Shown here: positions 25,201 to 37,709 of the stretch, in pieces
Layout: each line of letters starts with the position of its first letter
Position numbering within the stretch: position 1 is the first letter of the stretch
DNA from: Patagioenas fasciata
Taxonomy: Eukaryota > Chordata > Aves > Columbiformes > Columbidae
Assembly (NCBI RefSeq): GCF_037038585.1
Contig: NC_092525.1
Location: forward strand, 24,572,867 to 24,636,866
DNA: 64,000 nucleotides
Direction: 5' to 3'
Notes under the pieces: generated by a model
Database searches by the model: none
Told to the model about the DNA's origin: nothing
The model's input: only the letters and a program-made list of their open reading frames with translations
Position numbers and translations under genes: made by a program

Positions 25201-27181
25201 AAAGCTGTTGCTAAATCGTACACTGAAACACAACCTGGGCTGAAGGAACAACTGTCACACTTTGCGCACAACTCAGAAGGGCATCTGAGTTCCTGCTGTC
25301 ACCAGAAGTTGTATTTTAATCACTACAGAACATGATATGCCGGAGATAAGTATGCAAAAGCTGCAAAACAGCCAGTATTTTTCCTCAGGTCATGTCAGGG
25401 AAAAAGTACTATAGTTTCTTTTCTGTCTATCTGATTTTACGCCAATGTACTCAGAAAGCTGTCGTCTGGCCTTTCTGTGCCTATGACATACTGCATCAAT
25501 CTCCCAGTTCCCACAAGTTCATTTTTAAAGAGCTTCTGTTCATTTATGTCTGCCTTGTAAAAGATCTCTTGTGTTGTTTTTCTCCCCACCCCCTTCAAGA
25601 GTAATAAACACTCTGCTAAGAAAAGGCTTTAGCATCAATCAGATTTCATAACTGATTAGACGTGAGATACTCTGGCTGCATTTGCAATGGGCCTCTTTCA
25701 ACTGTTTTTGCTTCTAAAATTAGCAGAGCTATTTCCTGAGAGAAGTCTCAGGATAGAAGCAGACACCCACAACGCAGTACATCTGAGCTGTGTCAGACAG
25801 CAGACTGAAAAGCTCATCAGACTGCCCAAGAAAACTGAGAAACTCCTCACCTCCCCCTCCATTAGGAGGGGCCATGGAAGCCCCAGGCTGCAGAACCCAA
25901 CCTGGAGGTCTGTATTTGGAAGACTGAATGTCTGATGCAACAAGGGAAAGCCAGAAACAGATGCTGAGGATGAAACACTGCTCATTAACTTATAAAATCA
26001 GAGGTCCCATTATTATTGACATCGGGACTTGTTCTCACTTCGCTGCTGAGCAGCCAACACACCACGTCTGCCAACTGCAAGATCTACATTTCCCGAAATG
26101 GCCTGGGTGCATTGCTGCAGCCACCTGAAAAGTGAAGGCAGTAGTTCATCGAAATGTTTCTTGCCTCATGCATAAAAAGATGTCCTACTCAGTTTTTCAG
26201 GAGTTGTTGAGTTCAGCCAATTTACTGAGTTCTGTGAAATTCAGTAGAGTAAATTTTAGAGCAAAGGACAAAAGTCCTGATACCCACATTGTAAGTAACG
26301 TATACATGTCAGAATCTGTGCAGGCCCTATTTACACAAGTTTACACCCTTCTGACAGTAGGAAAAAGATTGGACCCTGATAAAAATAGGTTACAGTTACT
26401 TTTACAAGACACATATCTTCTCCTTAGCTGAAGTTTGCTTTCTCTGACTGGCCAGCCCATATTATGAAATAAGAGACAAACATTTGCTTGAGGTCATGGT
26501 GCAGTGAGTCTCACGCAAGAGATTCAACATGAGACCATTTTTTTTTTAAATGAGGAACAGACAGAACCATGTCCTGTTAAGAACAGCTCTGAAATGGCAG
26601 GCTGAGGATGGATATTTTTGAGTTAGATGCAATTTCTAACAATGATTTGTTAGAAGAACAAGAATCAGACACTGACTACTTTTAAAGTTCTGCTCTACCA
26701 GTACTTAAAAAAAAATGAAGTCATAACAGATTGGAGGTATGCCTAATATAAGCATGTAGTTTCTTCATCTAACATGGACTGTATAAATAGAAAAGATCCA
26801 CAGTAACTGAATGAAACCAGCATTAAAAAATCACTGGACACAGCCCAAGTTTCTAGGGAACTAATACTATAAATCCTGAGCATCCCCTTCAAGTAAGATA
26901 ACTTGGCAAGAATGTGAGTAGACCCTACAGGTTTTTAGACAAGGTTTGGTATGAAAGGAAGAGGCACAATGAGATTTCATGTTCTTTTGTTTGTTTCTTC
27001 TCCCTGACATTTTTATACCATAATCAAAAGACTGAGTTTCAGCTTTCAGGATTTTTTTTTTTTTGAGTTCAAAACTAAGAAGAGAAGAGAGCATTTATTT
27101 GCAGTTGTCTTTATGCACCTGAGTTTCAGTTTATGCAAACTAACATTGACATGCAAGCACATGTAACAGCCAAAACTGGTT

Positions 27182-27271
27182 AAAAAAAAAAAAACCCAAC
27201 CAACCAACAACCCCAAAACAAAACAAAAAACCAAACCAAACAAACAAACAAAACCCCAAACCCCAAACCAC
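27182..27271. repeat. A/C-rich low-complexity tract
   Basis: About 90 bp composed only of A and C apart from the ends: a run of A, then ACCAACC, CCCCAAAAC, CAAACAAAC and CCCCAAA units. It creates T/G-only translations (VFFFLTSFG and similar) in the minus-strand ORFs that cross it. Confidence 0.85.
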
Positions 27272-28490
27272 TCACACCTACATATCCATGTAGGAATATG
27301 CAATACTCGTTTCTGATCTGCCTGCATTTGTTAGCCCAAAATGGCAGAGGAGGAAACAAAATCCAGCAACAAATGCCAAAACATTTTGCCTCCAGGAGCT
27401 TCGTTAGATTACATAAATATGTGATAAACAGTGCTGCTGCAAACTGATTTTGTGTCACTGATAGCAGAAATGATAAGCCAGCTAATGCCATTTGAGACTC
27501 CTGCACTCTATTGTTAACTTTTGTTTTATCCTGTATCTTTTTTTACCATACCTATTATGGCATAACTGGAGCCTTTCAGAGGCTCCACTGCACAATCAGC
27601 TACATTAGAAGGATTCCTTTTAGATGCACTTATTCAAATTTAACTTCAGAAAGTAGTTTCTTCTAGAATCTTCTTTTCAGAAAGGGGCTAAATATTAATA
27701 ATATTTCCAAATCAAAATGTTGTATATATTCAGAACTCAGATCAAATTTTCGTGCTGAAACAAAACACAACAGTCAGTTCCCACAAGAACTTTTTGGCAG
27801 ATGCACTAAGGATAAAGTGAACAAGAACCTCCATTTTAGCAACGACGTGTACTTCAGGCTCTCATGGCTGAACTTTGTTTCCCATCAGTCAGCAGCTCTA
27901 GGGTTCATGTTAGTGTGAAGTCCATGAATGGTGTTTGAAACCTTTGCAGCTCTCCATTTCCACAGCCAGACTTCACGAAAGGAATGTTATTTTGCACAGG
28001 AAACTATAACAAAATGCCCTGTGTGCTGTGTATACTAATCCAAATAGGATATTGCAGTTGAAATTGCACCAAAAGACATTATTCTGTTCAAAAGAGCTAT
28101 GAAATGATGAAATTTCCTCACATTTGTGGGGCATACAAGTGGTCAAAACCAGGATGGATGTGGAGAAACCCGATACAGTGACTAACCAGCTAGAATGTTT
28201 TCCTGTGACAGGGGATATCTTACCTTGCTAGGAGACTACACACCTTTTTTTTAATGGACAGAAGAGCCTTTGATAAGTGATAACATTGAAATCGTATTAT
28301 TCACGTAGGATTTTGAACTCAAATAAAAAGTTGGTAAAAAACCCAATTTCATCAAAATGCTTACTGAGATACTGATATTGAAAATTTTAGGCCAGCTTTC
28401 TCCTATTCATGTAAAGACACTAATATGATGACTTAAGAACATAAAATGCAACCTGCCTGCTCATGAGGGTCATATACAATCCTGCCTCTC

Positions 28491-28530
28491 CCCACCCCCC
28501 AAAAAAAAAAACCCAACAAACCAAACACAA
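28491..28530. repeat. C-run to A-run low-complexity tract
   Basis: CCCCACCCCCC followed by A11 and CCCAACAAACCAAAC. Simple sequence; no repeat family recognised. Confidence 0.75.
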
Positions 28531-31500
28531 AGGACATACAGAGAAAATAGCATTAAATGACCCAAACAAAACCAAAAAGTCATTAGTTGCCAGGCTTGAG
28601 GCAAAATGGGATGCTGCTGCAGTTTTTTTCAGTCCCGCTAACAATTTAGACAGTGTTTTAACTGCACACATGACCTCTCACTTTAATAATTAGTAACTGC
28701 CAAGAATTTGAAGATGCAAACAAAATGGATCATAAGAGAATTGACGCAACTGAACATAAGCTCGAACTTCCTTATTTAATCAATTTCCAAAATATACTAT
28801 AATGTTGATTTCAGTCTGATTGAGTTATCATTAACTTCTAGGAGTTTGTGATTAATTTAATGTACACTCTTAGTCAGTCAAGATAAGACAAAAGGCTTCT
28901 CTACATGAGGACTGTTGCCAACAACTCTCTTCTTATGATTTGCTTGAACTGTATTAAAAAGCTAATTTTTCTTTGCATACTTAAATCCAAATCATATTAG
29001 ACTCTGCTAATTATAATGCCATTGTAAACACTATTCAGCCTCATCTAGCCTACTCAGACGTCCTGCTAAAGGAGTTGGCACAGAATAGACAAATCCAACA
29101 TGCTACAGCAGCGCTTTAGAGCGACTGTGTATAAAAATATCAAGCCAAGAACCCAGCAGAGACGGGGCAGTAACTGAGCATAGTCCTTGCATTATGCACA
29201 TGCAGTTGTTGACATGCTGTGCACATTGATTCTCCTCACTGCTGTTTGTACAGAGATACGGTTCCAAAAGTAGCATATCATGTAAAATATACGTTGCCAA
29301 AGAATATATGCTAAATGGCTAAGGGCAAGGATTTTCACAACTCTTGGGATCCAACTCCATTAAAGAACTTGAAGATTTAAGTCTGTATCTTTTAGTCAGA
29401 TAGTCTCTAAAGTCCAGTGAAGTGCTGTTCACTGCCACAACACATAGGGTGAACTCAGGTCAGGACAGCCAGGATGATGGAGACTCCCACAAGTGGCCTG
29501 TAGCAAGCACCCAACACCATGTCCTTGTAAATCACCCCACTCCCTCCTCTGCCATCACAGGATACTAATCTTGGGAGAACATGAGGGTGACATTGTGTGC
29601 AGAGAGTCCAGCACACGCCTGATGAACATAATGGTCCTTTCCAAGGAAGAATGGGATTCACACTTTTAAAGATGCATGGAGGAAAAGAGCAGCGATAGTG
29701 CTTACCTGCCCCACAACATCCTCATGGCTAAGGAAGAAAGGAGAAATCCTCTCAGATGTACATCAATCTAGATAAAGACAGAAAATAAGGATACAATAAA
29801 CCCCCAGAACTTCGGTTGCTAGCAAAGGGCTTTCTACATCCATCTCTGCTGGCTGCATTTTCCACCTTTTTACTCCAATTAATCATAATAAATTACAGTC
29901 ATACTGTAGCCAATTTATGCTATGTAGATACAGCCTGAAAACATCAGCTAGAAAGGATCTCATGCAATCAGTTCTGTTTTTCCAGAGTTTAGGACAAAAT
30001 ACCCATTGAGGGCAGGATATTCTGAAGGTACGTGTACACCACAAGTGGCTCCGCCGCAGGAGGATATCCAGACCTGGTGCTCCCCCTGTCTGTCTTGTGC
30101 AGAAAGAAGAGCCTCGTCTGCAGTAAGCTCATCCTCCCAAGTTTCTGACATGCGTTATCTTTGGGAAATAAAATATCCCAGCTTATTAAGCCTCTGGTGT
30201 GGTCTAAAAGATAAAAAGAATCAGTAAAACTAGCTGGCATCTATCAATACTAATGTAGCTCCAAAAGAAAGGCACGTCCAATCTTGACTTCATCTTACAC
30301 ATTGTATCACTACAGATAGGAGAAGAGCTGGACTATTTGGTAAATCCCGAAGTAGTTCTAACAGCAAAGCAAATACAAACTTATTTAGTTCTTACGCTTT
30401 AACAACTCTGTATGTACTAACCATGTATGTGGTACATTACACACTTAAAAGTAAAATATGCCTTAATCATTCCAACATTTCCCAAGCCACTGAAGCAGGT
30501 GAACAAAGAGATCAAACTATCACTGAAAAAACAAGCCTAGTCTTTCACTTCCACATAGTAGTCGAAGAAACAGGGCTTTCAGGTTTAAAAATCAATTACT
30601 GTATGCTTATTCTCAGAGATATAAATACAAAAGCATACATTAGGACTGGATGATTCATTCATTAATTAGTACTTAACGCAAAGCAGACTAATTTAATATT
30701 TTGTAATTCTGAAGTAGCCTTTGCATCTGTAAATATTACTCAACCTTCTGTTTTTCTTCAACCTCCTTCTGTCACGAACTTGTGAAAGTGATATATTTTG
30801 CTTGACCATGTTGCAAAAGAAAAAAAAAAGGTCAGGAAAAGAATTACAAGAATAACAAAGAAAAATAAGTTTAGGTAAAAATGAAGAGCCCGAACAGTAT
30901 GTAGATTTTTTTTCTTTGATTTTTCAATACATGGTTTAGCAGAGAAATGGTGACCTCAAACACTAAGAGATTATCAAGTCTGTAAATACACAAGAGAACA
31001 GTAAAGCGTAACATTTCTTACAAATAATGGACTAAGAACAATGTGGACTAAATCCCAGTCTAAATTAAACATCTTATTTTTGATTCATCACTCACAGCTG
31101 TTCTGAACTTAGTTTTACTTACAGCATGAAAGAAAACACTGGAGGTATTTCTTATCTGCTGCGGTTAGACACTAGGATCTCATAATTGAAAAGTGTTTAG
31201 AAATACAGCAAGTAGTTACTCAAAGACAGCGAGCTAATCAAGTACATAAATGATATACACAGGAATGAGCCTTCCTACATGTCTACATGAATTATTTATG
31301 TGAGAAAACTGACTTTAGTAGGACTCTTCATATGCACATAAATATTTGCAGAACTGGAAATCAGTCAAATGCTGGGAAAAAGAGTCCTCTTACACTAAAA
31401 AAAAAAAGTTTCGAATACATTGTGACAACATCTAAAAAAGTGATGAAGCTTTTAAGTTCCATTGTTGATCGTGACATCATCACGAGAAAAGTACAATGAA

Positions 31501-33837
31501 AAAGTTCCTTATATGTGTATGAGACTTAAGTCCTAAACCAATTGAAACATGCAAATCACAACCAATTCATGTGTCTCATCTTAACAAACCATTAGTCCAC
31601 TTCAGTTTTTCTCACCAGTGGAATGGCTGATGCATCTGACATACTGTCTGATTTTTCTATTAAGCATCTTCTTGGGGGCAAGGCAGGATGAAGTATATGA
31701 ATGCAGGGTTTCAAATTAAGGATTTTATATGGACAAAGCAAGCCTGTATACCAGGACAAGGACCTGGACTTTGGCTCCATCGCAGTGAAGATTACTATCT
31801 TTAGACCTAGCCTTTTCTCATATAGCAAAGGATTATATTTACCAAGATACAAGGACTGTAAATTCAGGCTATCTAGAAAAGAACCCAAAGCATGCAATGT
31901 ACCCATGGTGTCTGTTGTGAGCACAGCCATTAAGATTTTACAGCAGTTGAGAACCATAAACCTTATTTCCTGTACATTGTGTTTGTGTATGCAATAAACC
32001 ATAGATAGAAGTCACTGAATTTAGCTCTGCAGTGAAAGAGACACTGTCATCAACAGAAAGGATGCACGAATGGTTTTGCATCCCTGTGTATATCTCCAGT
32101 GGCCACCTATGGTAATGTATGAATAGAGATAGAAGAGAAAATTTGATAACTCTGTACTGAATAGAAAAGCAAACACCCAAATCTGCTCAACGAAAAATAA
32201 TAATTTCCAAGACAGTTATGTTAATGAAAGTTGGTGTGAGAGTTGTAAGAATAATGAACAATTCTTATTTCCTTACAACACAAAGAAATGAGGTTCTTCA
32301 CTTCTCTTGCTCTCCCATCACACAACCAAAGTGTATTTTCCAGTGTTTCTTTCACCTTCATTACAGACTTTCCCAGATTTCTGAGAAAAGTCCCAAGCCA
32401 TTTTCTTTGATGGTACTATCTAACTTGCTTCTCTCTTGTATATCTTGTATATCTAGTATTCGTTCTGGAAGGAACTATGGCAGAACATATGATGCAATTA
32501 TCCTGATGCAAATACTGGATGAATATTACTACAATAAAGCTCCATCTAACACAAAAAACAAGTAGCTTTAGCATTAGATAAATTCTTGTCTTTCTCATTA
32601 ATTCTTTTTAAGTCCCTTGCACTCCTGCAGAAGCTGCCAAACAGTTGTCTGTGTGATACAAAAACCACTTTTCTTGTTTTTCCACTCTGAGTGCTCCCTG
32701 TTGGTGTTGAGCTCCATTTTTCAGCTCTTTGTTTTCAGTTTTCCATAAACTCTCCAAGTAGTTTCAATCCCAGTGTCATCTTATATACAAGCATTGCTAA
32801 ATTTTCCTCAAGACAAGAAAGTGTCCAATTTCTGCAGTGCACTAAACCCTTCGGTTACACCTGGCTTCCTCTTGGGTGGTCACAACTTCTACCATTTTTG
32901 GTATCCTGAATCTATGTCTAGGCACACTTAGTCAGACTTCCTTTAAGTAACCCAGACAATACTGTTAATGGGGTTTTGGTGGCTTCAAACTGTTAGCAGA
33001 TGGCGCAGCATGCAGCTTGGAGTGATTCATGAAATACACAAAGGATAGCAATCTACTGGAAGTGTTTCATCCCACTTCACAGCACTGAACCAAAATTCCA
33101 GCTGCACAGCATTTGGATCCTGCTGCATCATTCACAGGGAAAACAACCTTTCCCTCCCTCCCCCCCTCTCCTTTCCTTCATACAAACACTGTTAGGAGCC
33201 AGGCCTCCAAAACCAACCATAGATGATAGTGTCCTATATTGAATAAATCAAAAAATATTTCTAAAACTGTCAAACATTCTCTTCTGGCTTTGACTTTTGT
33301 ATTTCTATTTTACTGTAAAATTACAAGTTTATAAAATATTTTATAAACATAACACAAGTCACCATTGGCAGTTCACATCCCATTTCGTAACTGGCAAAGA
33401 AAAACGTGGAATTAGACCTTCCAACATTTTGAAGGGGTTTGAGCATGTAAAGGAGATACAAAAAGATCAGACATTTATGTAACATACTACTAGCACTAAA
33501 TTATTAGAAATTTGACTTCAATGTTTTGTTGTTGGGACTTCCTTTATAAAACTTACTGAGGATTGCTTTCACATTAAGGATATGCTACTACATCTTGGGA
33601 TTGCTGGCTAGGAAGAAGGCAGAAGCCAGAAAAAGCAACATCTGCAGTTCAGCCTGAGCACTGAGCAGTCCCTCTAGAGTCACTGAATTTGACTGAGTTG
33701 AAACAAGACAGGTACAGCATCAAGTGAAGAACAGAAAAATTGAAATCCAGAAACACATTAAGCTCCAGAGAGCCAGAATGACTGTGATTGATACAAAAAA
33801 TAGCAAAACAGCAACACAGAAACAGGAATCAAATATT

Positions 33838-34225
33838 CTATGAGCTGGGCTGACCAGCAGGGCAGTGCCCTCCCCAGCAGCAGCATGGTCCCACCATACC
33901 TAGCAAAGGTGAGCAGAGCAGATCCAGGGACAGGGCCAGACTCAGGCACAGTCCAGGTCTTCAGACAGTGTACGAGGAAGGTCCAAGGTCAAGACAAGAA
34001 GCTGAACCAGCAGGTCAGGATCAGATCTGTGGGTGGTAACCGTAGTGGTCACCAGGGAAGTCCGCAGCAATACAGTAGCTCTGAAGCCAAGCCAGAAGGT
34101 TGAGTCTGTGGGTCAGAGCCGGAGTCTGGATTAATGGGGTACTGAGCCAGGGATGGGCTTGGCTGCAATGCAGGGGCCTTATAGGTAGCAATGGAAGGGG
34201 GGAGGAAGAGGGAGGATGCACTTAG
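33838..34225. other. GC-richer island with recurrent GGTCA motifs, unidentified
   Basis: About 390 bp clearly richer in G and C than its surroundings. It has recurrent related words: CCAGGTCTTC, AAGGTCCAAGGTCAAGAC, CAGGTCAGGATCAG, CTGTGGGTGG and CTGTGGGTCAGAG. It could be an old repeat, a weak CpG-poor regulatory element, or both. No coding signal. Confidence 0.4.
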
Positions 34226-37200
34226 GGCTCTGGCAAGGTGTTTTTTCAAGTCTAAACAGCCAGAAGCTTTATCCTGGATAATACATTGAGTGCAAGCAGT
34301 TCAGAAACCTTCAAAACTTCAAGCCTACCCTTAAAACAGAAATCGAGGGACAGGACAGAAGGAACAGGGGCATATTTCCTTTGGGCATGGAACATAGACA
34401 CAGCATTTTCCCTCTTTTTCTCATATTATTTTCCATATTTGATGTGCAACAACGGCAAGTCAACTGTGTTACTTTGAAGGTATGCAGTGAAATGATTTCA
34501 AAGCGAAAATATATCCTTAACTGAAAGCACAAAGCAATGTCTAAAATTCTACACTCAAACTTAGTTCCTTTGACTTATAAGATTAAATTTTTAAATAACT
34601 GTGGTTAGAAAGTTTGCATGCCCATAACCCATTTCTTATCCAGAATACTTCCTATAATCATAAAAATTTTGAGAGAGAAAAGTAAGAATTTGTCACACTG
34701 CAAGTAAATTGAAATTCAGGTGCACTCATTACATCTGTCTCAAATATTTGGTCTCAAATATTTGTTTCAGTACTACTCCTTGCTTTGATTGAACAAACTG
34801 GTGGATGACATTTCTGGTATCTCAAGTATTTAACATACATTCTGACCAGGAATCTATAATTAAATTCTTATGGGAACTTTCAGGAATGACTGGAATACTT
34901 TCAGTTAAGCAACTACTGAACAGATTCCCCAGGCAGAACCCAATCTCCTCATTATTTTTATTGGACAACACTATGTTTTTTTGCAATGCGAGGAAGATCA
35001 TTTTATGTTTAATCAATGATTTATTATGAGTCACAAGATGTGAATCAGGTTTAGTTTAACATGAATCACATACCACGGCATTAGCTTTTGCTACCTCCTC
35101 AGACTAAATTTCTTGCTGCTTATGAATTCACTGGTTTTATTGTCATGTCTGAGTCTCACATGTTTCAAACATACTAAGAGGTTTAGGTTCTTGATTACGT
35201 AACATCATGAACTTAACAGAAACAATTGCAGCAAATGCCAACAGAATTAACTTCCTCAAACAAACCGGAAGTCATTCACGTAACAGCACACTTTAGATAG
35301 GGAACTGTTTGACGTAAAATTAAAGAATGATTTTTTAAGAGTCAAAGCTAAAGGCCAGGTTCAACATTGTCTGAACTTGAACCTACGTTATAAGATGCTC
35401 AACATTGCAGAAAAATGCAGAATAAAGTACTAAGAAGAAGCTGTATATATTGAAGAGCTGCTAACAGAGAAAGCATAGTGAAATATTAATAGGTCTATCT
35501 ACGTCCAAAAGACACACTCAGGATTCCTGTACTCTATAAGAAAAATGACTAAGTATCACAGGGAATAACATTTTAAAATACTATCTCAAATCAGTCCAAT
35601 TTTTTTGCATTGATCTTTATTTACTACAAACAAAATGATTGTCTAAGCCAAATATTTGCCTCAAAAGTATTTCAGGAAATTCAGGCACAAGATCTCATAT
35701 AAATGTATACACACACATGTGAAAAGCTCACATGTTTATTTCAAAGTACCTTGTATTGAACTGAAGGTTTACCCTAGCCACTTTATGCTTAGATTGTCAC
35801 ATATTTATTAATCATCTCCTGGCCACCAAAGGAAGTACATTTCATCCGACTTTCCCCACTTCTTTCAGGAAAACAAAACAAAAGAAACAACAAATGATTT
35901 CTGTATCTGTTCTTTCCTCAGCTTTCCCATTATTATTCCCAATTTGGTTTTACCACTTTATTCCAAATCACTCTCGCTCTCCTTTGCCAGAGCCAAGAAT
36001 GCTGTACAAGTTTTTGATGCTTCTTCCTTTTTTTCCAAGGCAAACTCTGAGGCAGAAAGAATGAGACGGTTCTCAAGATTCTTTGGCCAAGATACCAAGT
36101 TAGGAAGTTGGAGATGATGAGCTCTAGCAAGACTGCTCCACAGCCAAAGTACGTGCTGAAGTCTGCCATATCGGCATTTGGTGTTCCAGCCATTTCCACA
36201 AAGGGGAGATATTTTCAGTAAGAATAACTCAGCTTCCCAGAAACTGGAATTTCTCTGTTTTCATATGGGGGCATCTAAGTTCCCGTGCTTATCACTGCAT
36301 GCACACGCATCCTCATTTATTTTCTCCTAGAACTAGTAAGAAACTTTGTGCTTCAAGATATGGCTGTTGAAGTTCAAAAAGCCTTAATCACTGGACAGAA
36401 TCCAAATTGTCTTAAAGAGGACCAAAGGCAGTCCTGTAGCTATTTCACAATGAGTTCTTACGAAGTATGGCTTATAACCGCACAGACAGATTCAAGGTCT
36501 TAGCAATAAACACTTGGTGCTTCAAGGTGTGCAGGTAGTGGCAGAGAAAAGTAATGAAATTTTCCAAGTATCTCACAAAACCCCTAGGTAACCATTACCT
36601 GCCATCAGAAAAATAGCGCTACAGGACTAACCCTGGTCAGTAAGGCCACATCTTTCTTCTGATGTGTTCATACACAGAGAAGTACCTGGACAAGTTAAGT
36701 CGGTGCATTCATTTGTTGGATTTGTTTGTTTTTACAGGCTTACTAAACTGGATGGCACATCAGAGAAGAAGATCCACAGATCTCCTTTCCCCCAGTGTTT
36801 TTTCCTTGGCACATGTAATACTATACAGAGACATAAAGATGAGTTCTGGATAATGAGTCTCAGATATCTGGGACAGCATAATCCTACTGTACTTATCTCT
36901 CCATTTCTCAGCATAGTGTGAAACCTCCCCTAAGACAAGCTCTCTTTATCACCTGTCAGGCAAGAACAACTTTTCTCACTAGTACGTAGGCAATATTAAG
37001 TAATAGTCTCTACTATTCCAGTCATGTGGGACAGCAACATCTGTCTCATTTCTATGTATCAACATTTAATTCTGATAATTTTTTTCTTCGTGTAGCCAAG
37101 CAGGTAAAGCAGTGGGACAGATCCAGAAAACTCAGTACATCCCTCACTCTCCTTCTACTTTTTACCAGAGAGTTGGAAATGAATTTGTATGAGGGGAAAA

Positions 37201-37694
37201 AAAAAAATGTACAATGGAACAGTGATACATTATCTTATGCTGGTAACTTATGACAGTATAAATATTCTCTGAACTGAGAAAACAATGGTTTGGAGGAAGA
37301 CAGAAGTCACTGTGAAGATACTACTTCCCACACCACAGCTTCAAGTTAAAAGCAGAGATATATGAGCATAAATACTTTTGTCATTCCCAGAGCTATCCTA
37401 ACAACCTGCATTACTTTTTGCCCCTCCATCACCAGAGCATTTCCAGGATTATAATCACAGTCTCTTTGGCTAGTTATACCTTTCTGATAAAGTCTGCTGT
37501 AATAAATACCACTCACACAAACATACAGTTCCTAAAAACACATACCTGATGATGCTTCATCACTTTAGACAGCAAACCCCTGTTCCCATTATGTGGGTGG
37601 AGATACAGGGCTGGATGTCAGAGTGACTTTTAAAAGATGAAACAGGAAAAAAATAAATGAAAGCAGTTGAAGAAGCTTAACTCCAAAATATATT

Positions 37695-37709
37695 CCCCCC
37701 CCCCGCCCC
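37695..37709. repeat. Poly(C) tract
   Basis: Ten C, one G, then four C. The opposite strand is a G-run. Isolated in AT-rich intergenic DNA. Confidence 0.85.

Noticed and set aside
27182-27271. Telomere-like TTTGGGG words on the minus strand
   Set aside because: The units are irregular and do not match the vertebrate TTAGGG repeat; they are part of a simple A/C tract.
27046-27506. Apparent Trp/Gly/Phe-rich membrane peptide on the minus strand
   Set aside because: It is the translation of the T/G-only strand of the low-complexity tract at 27182-27271.
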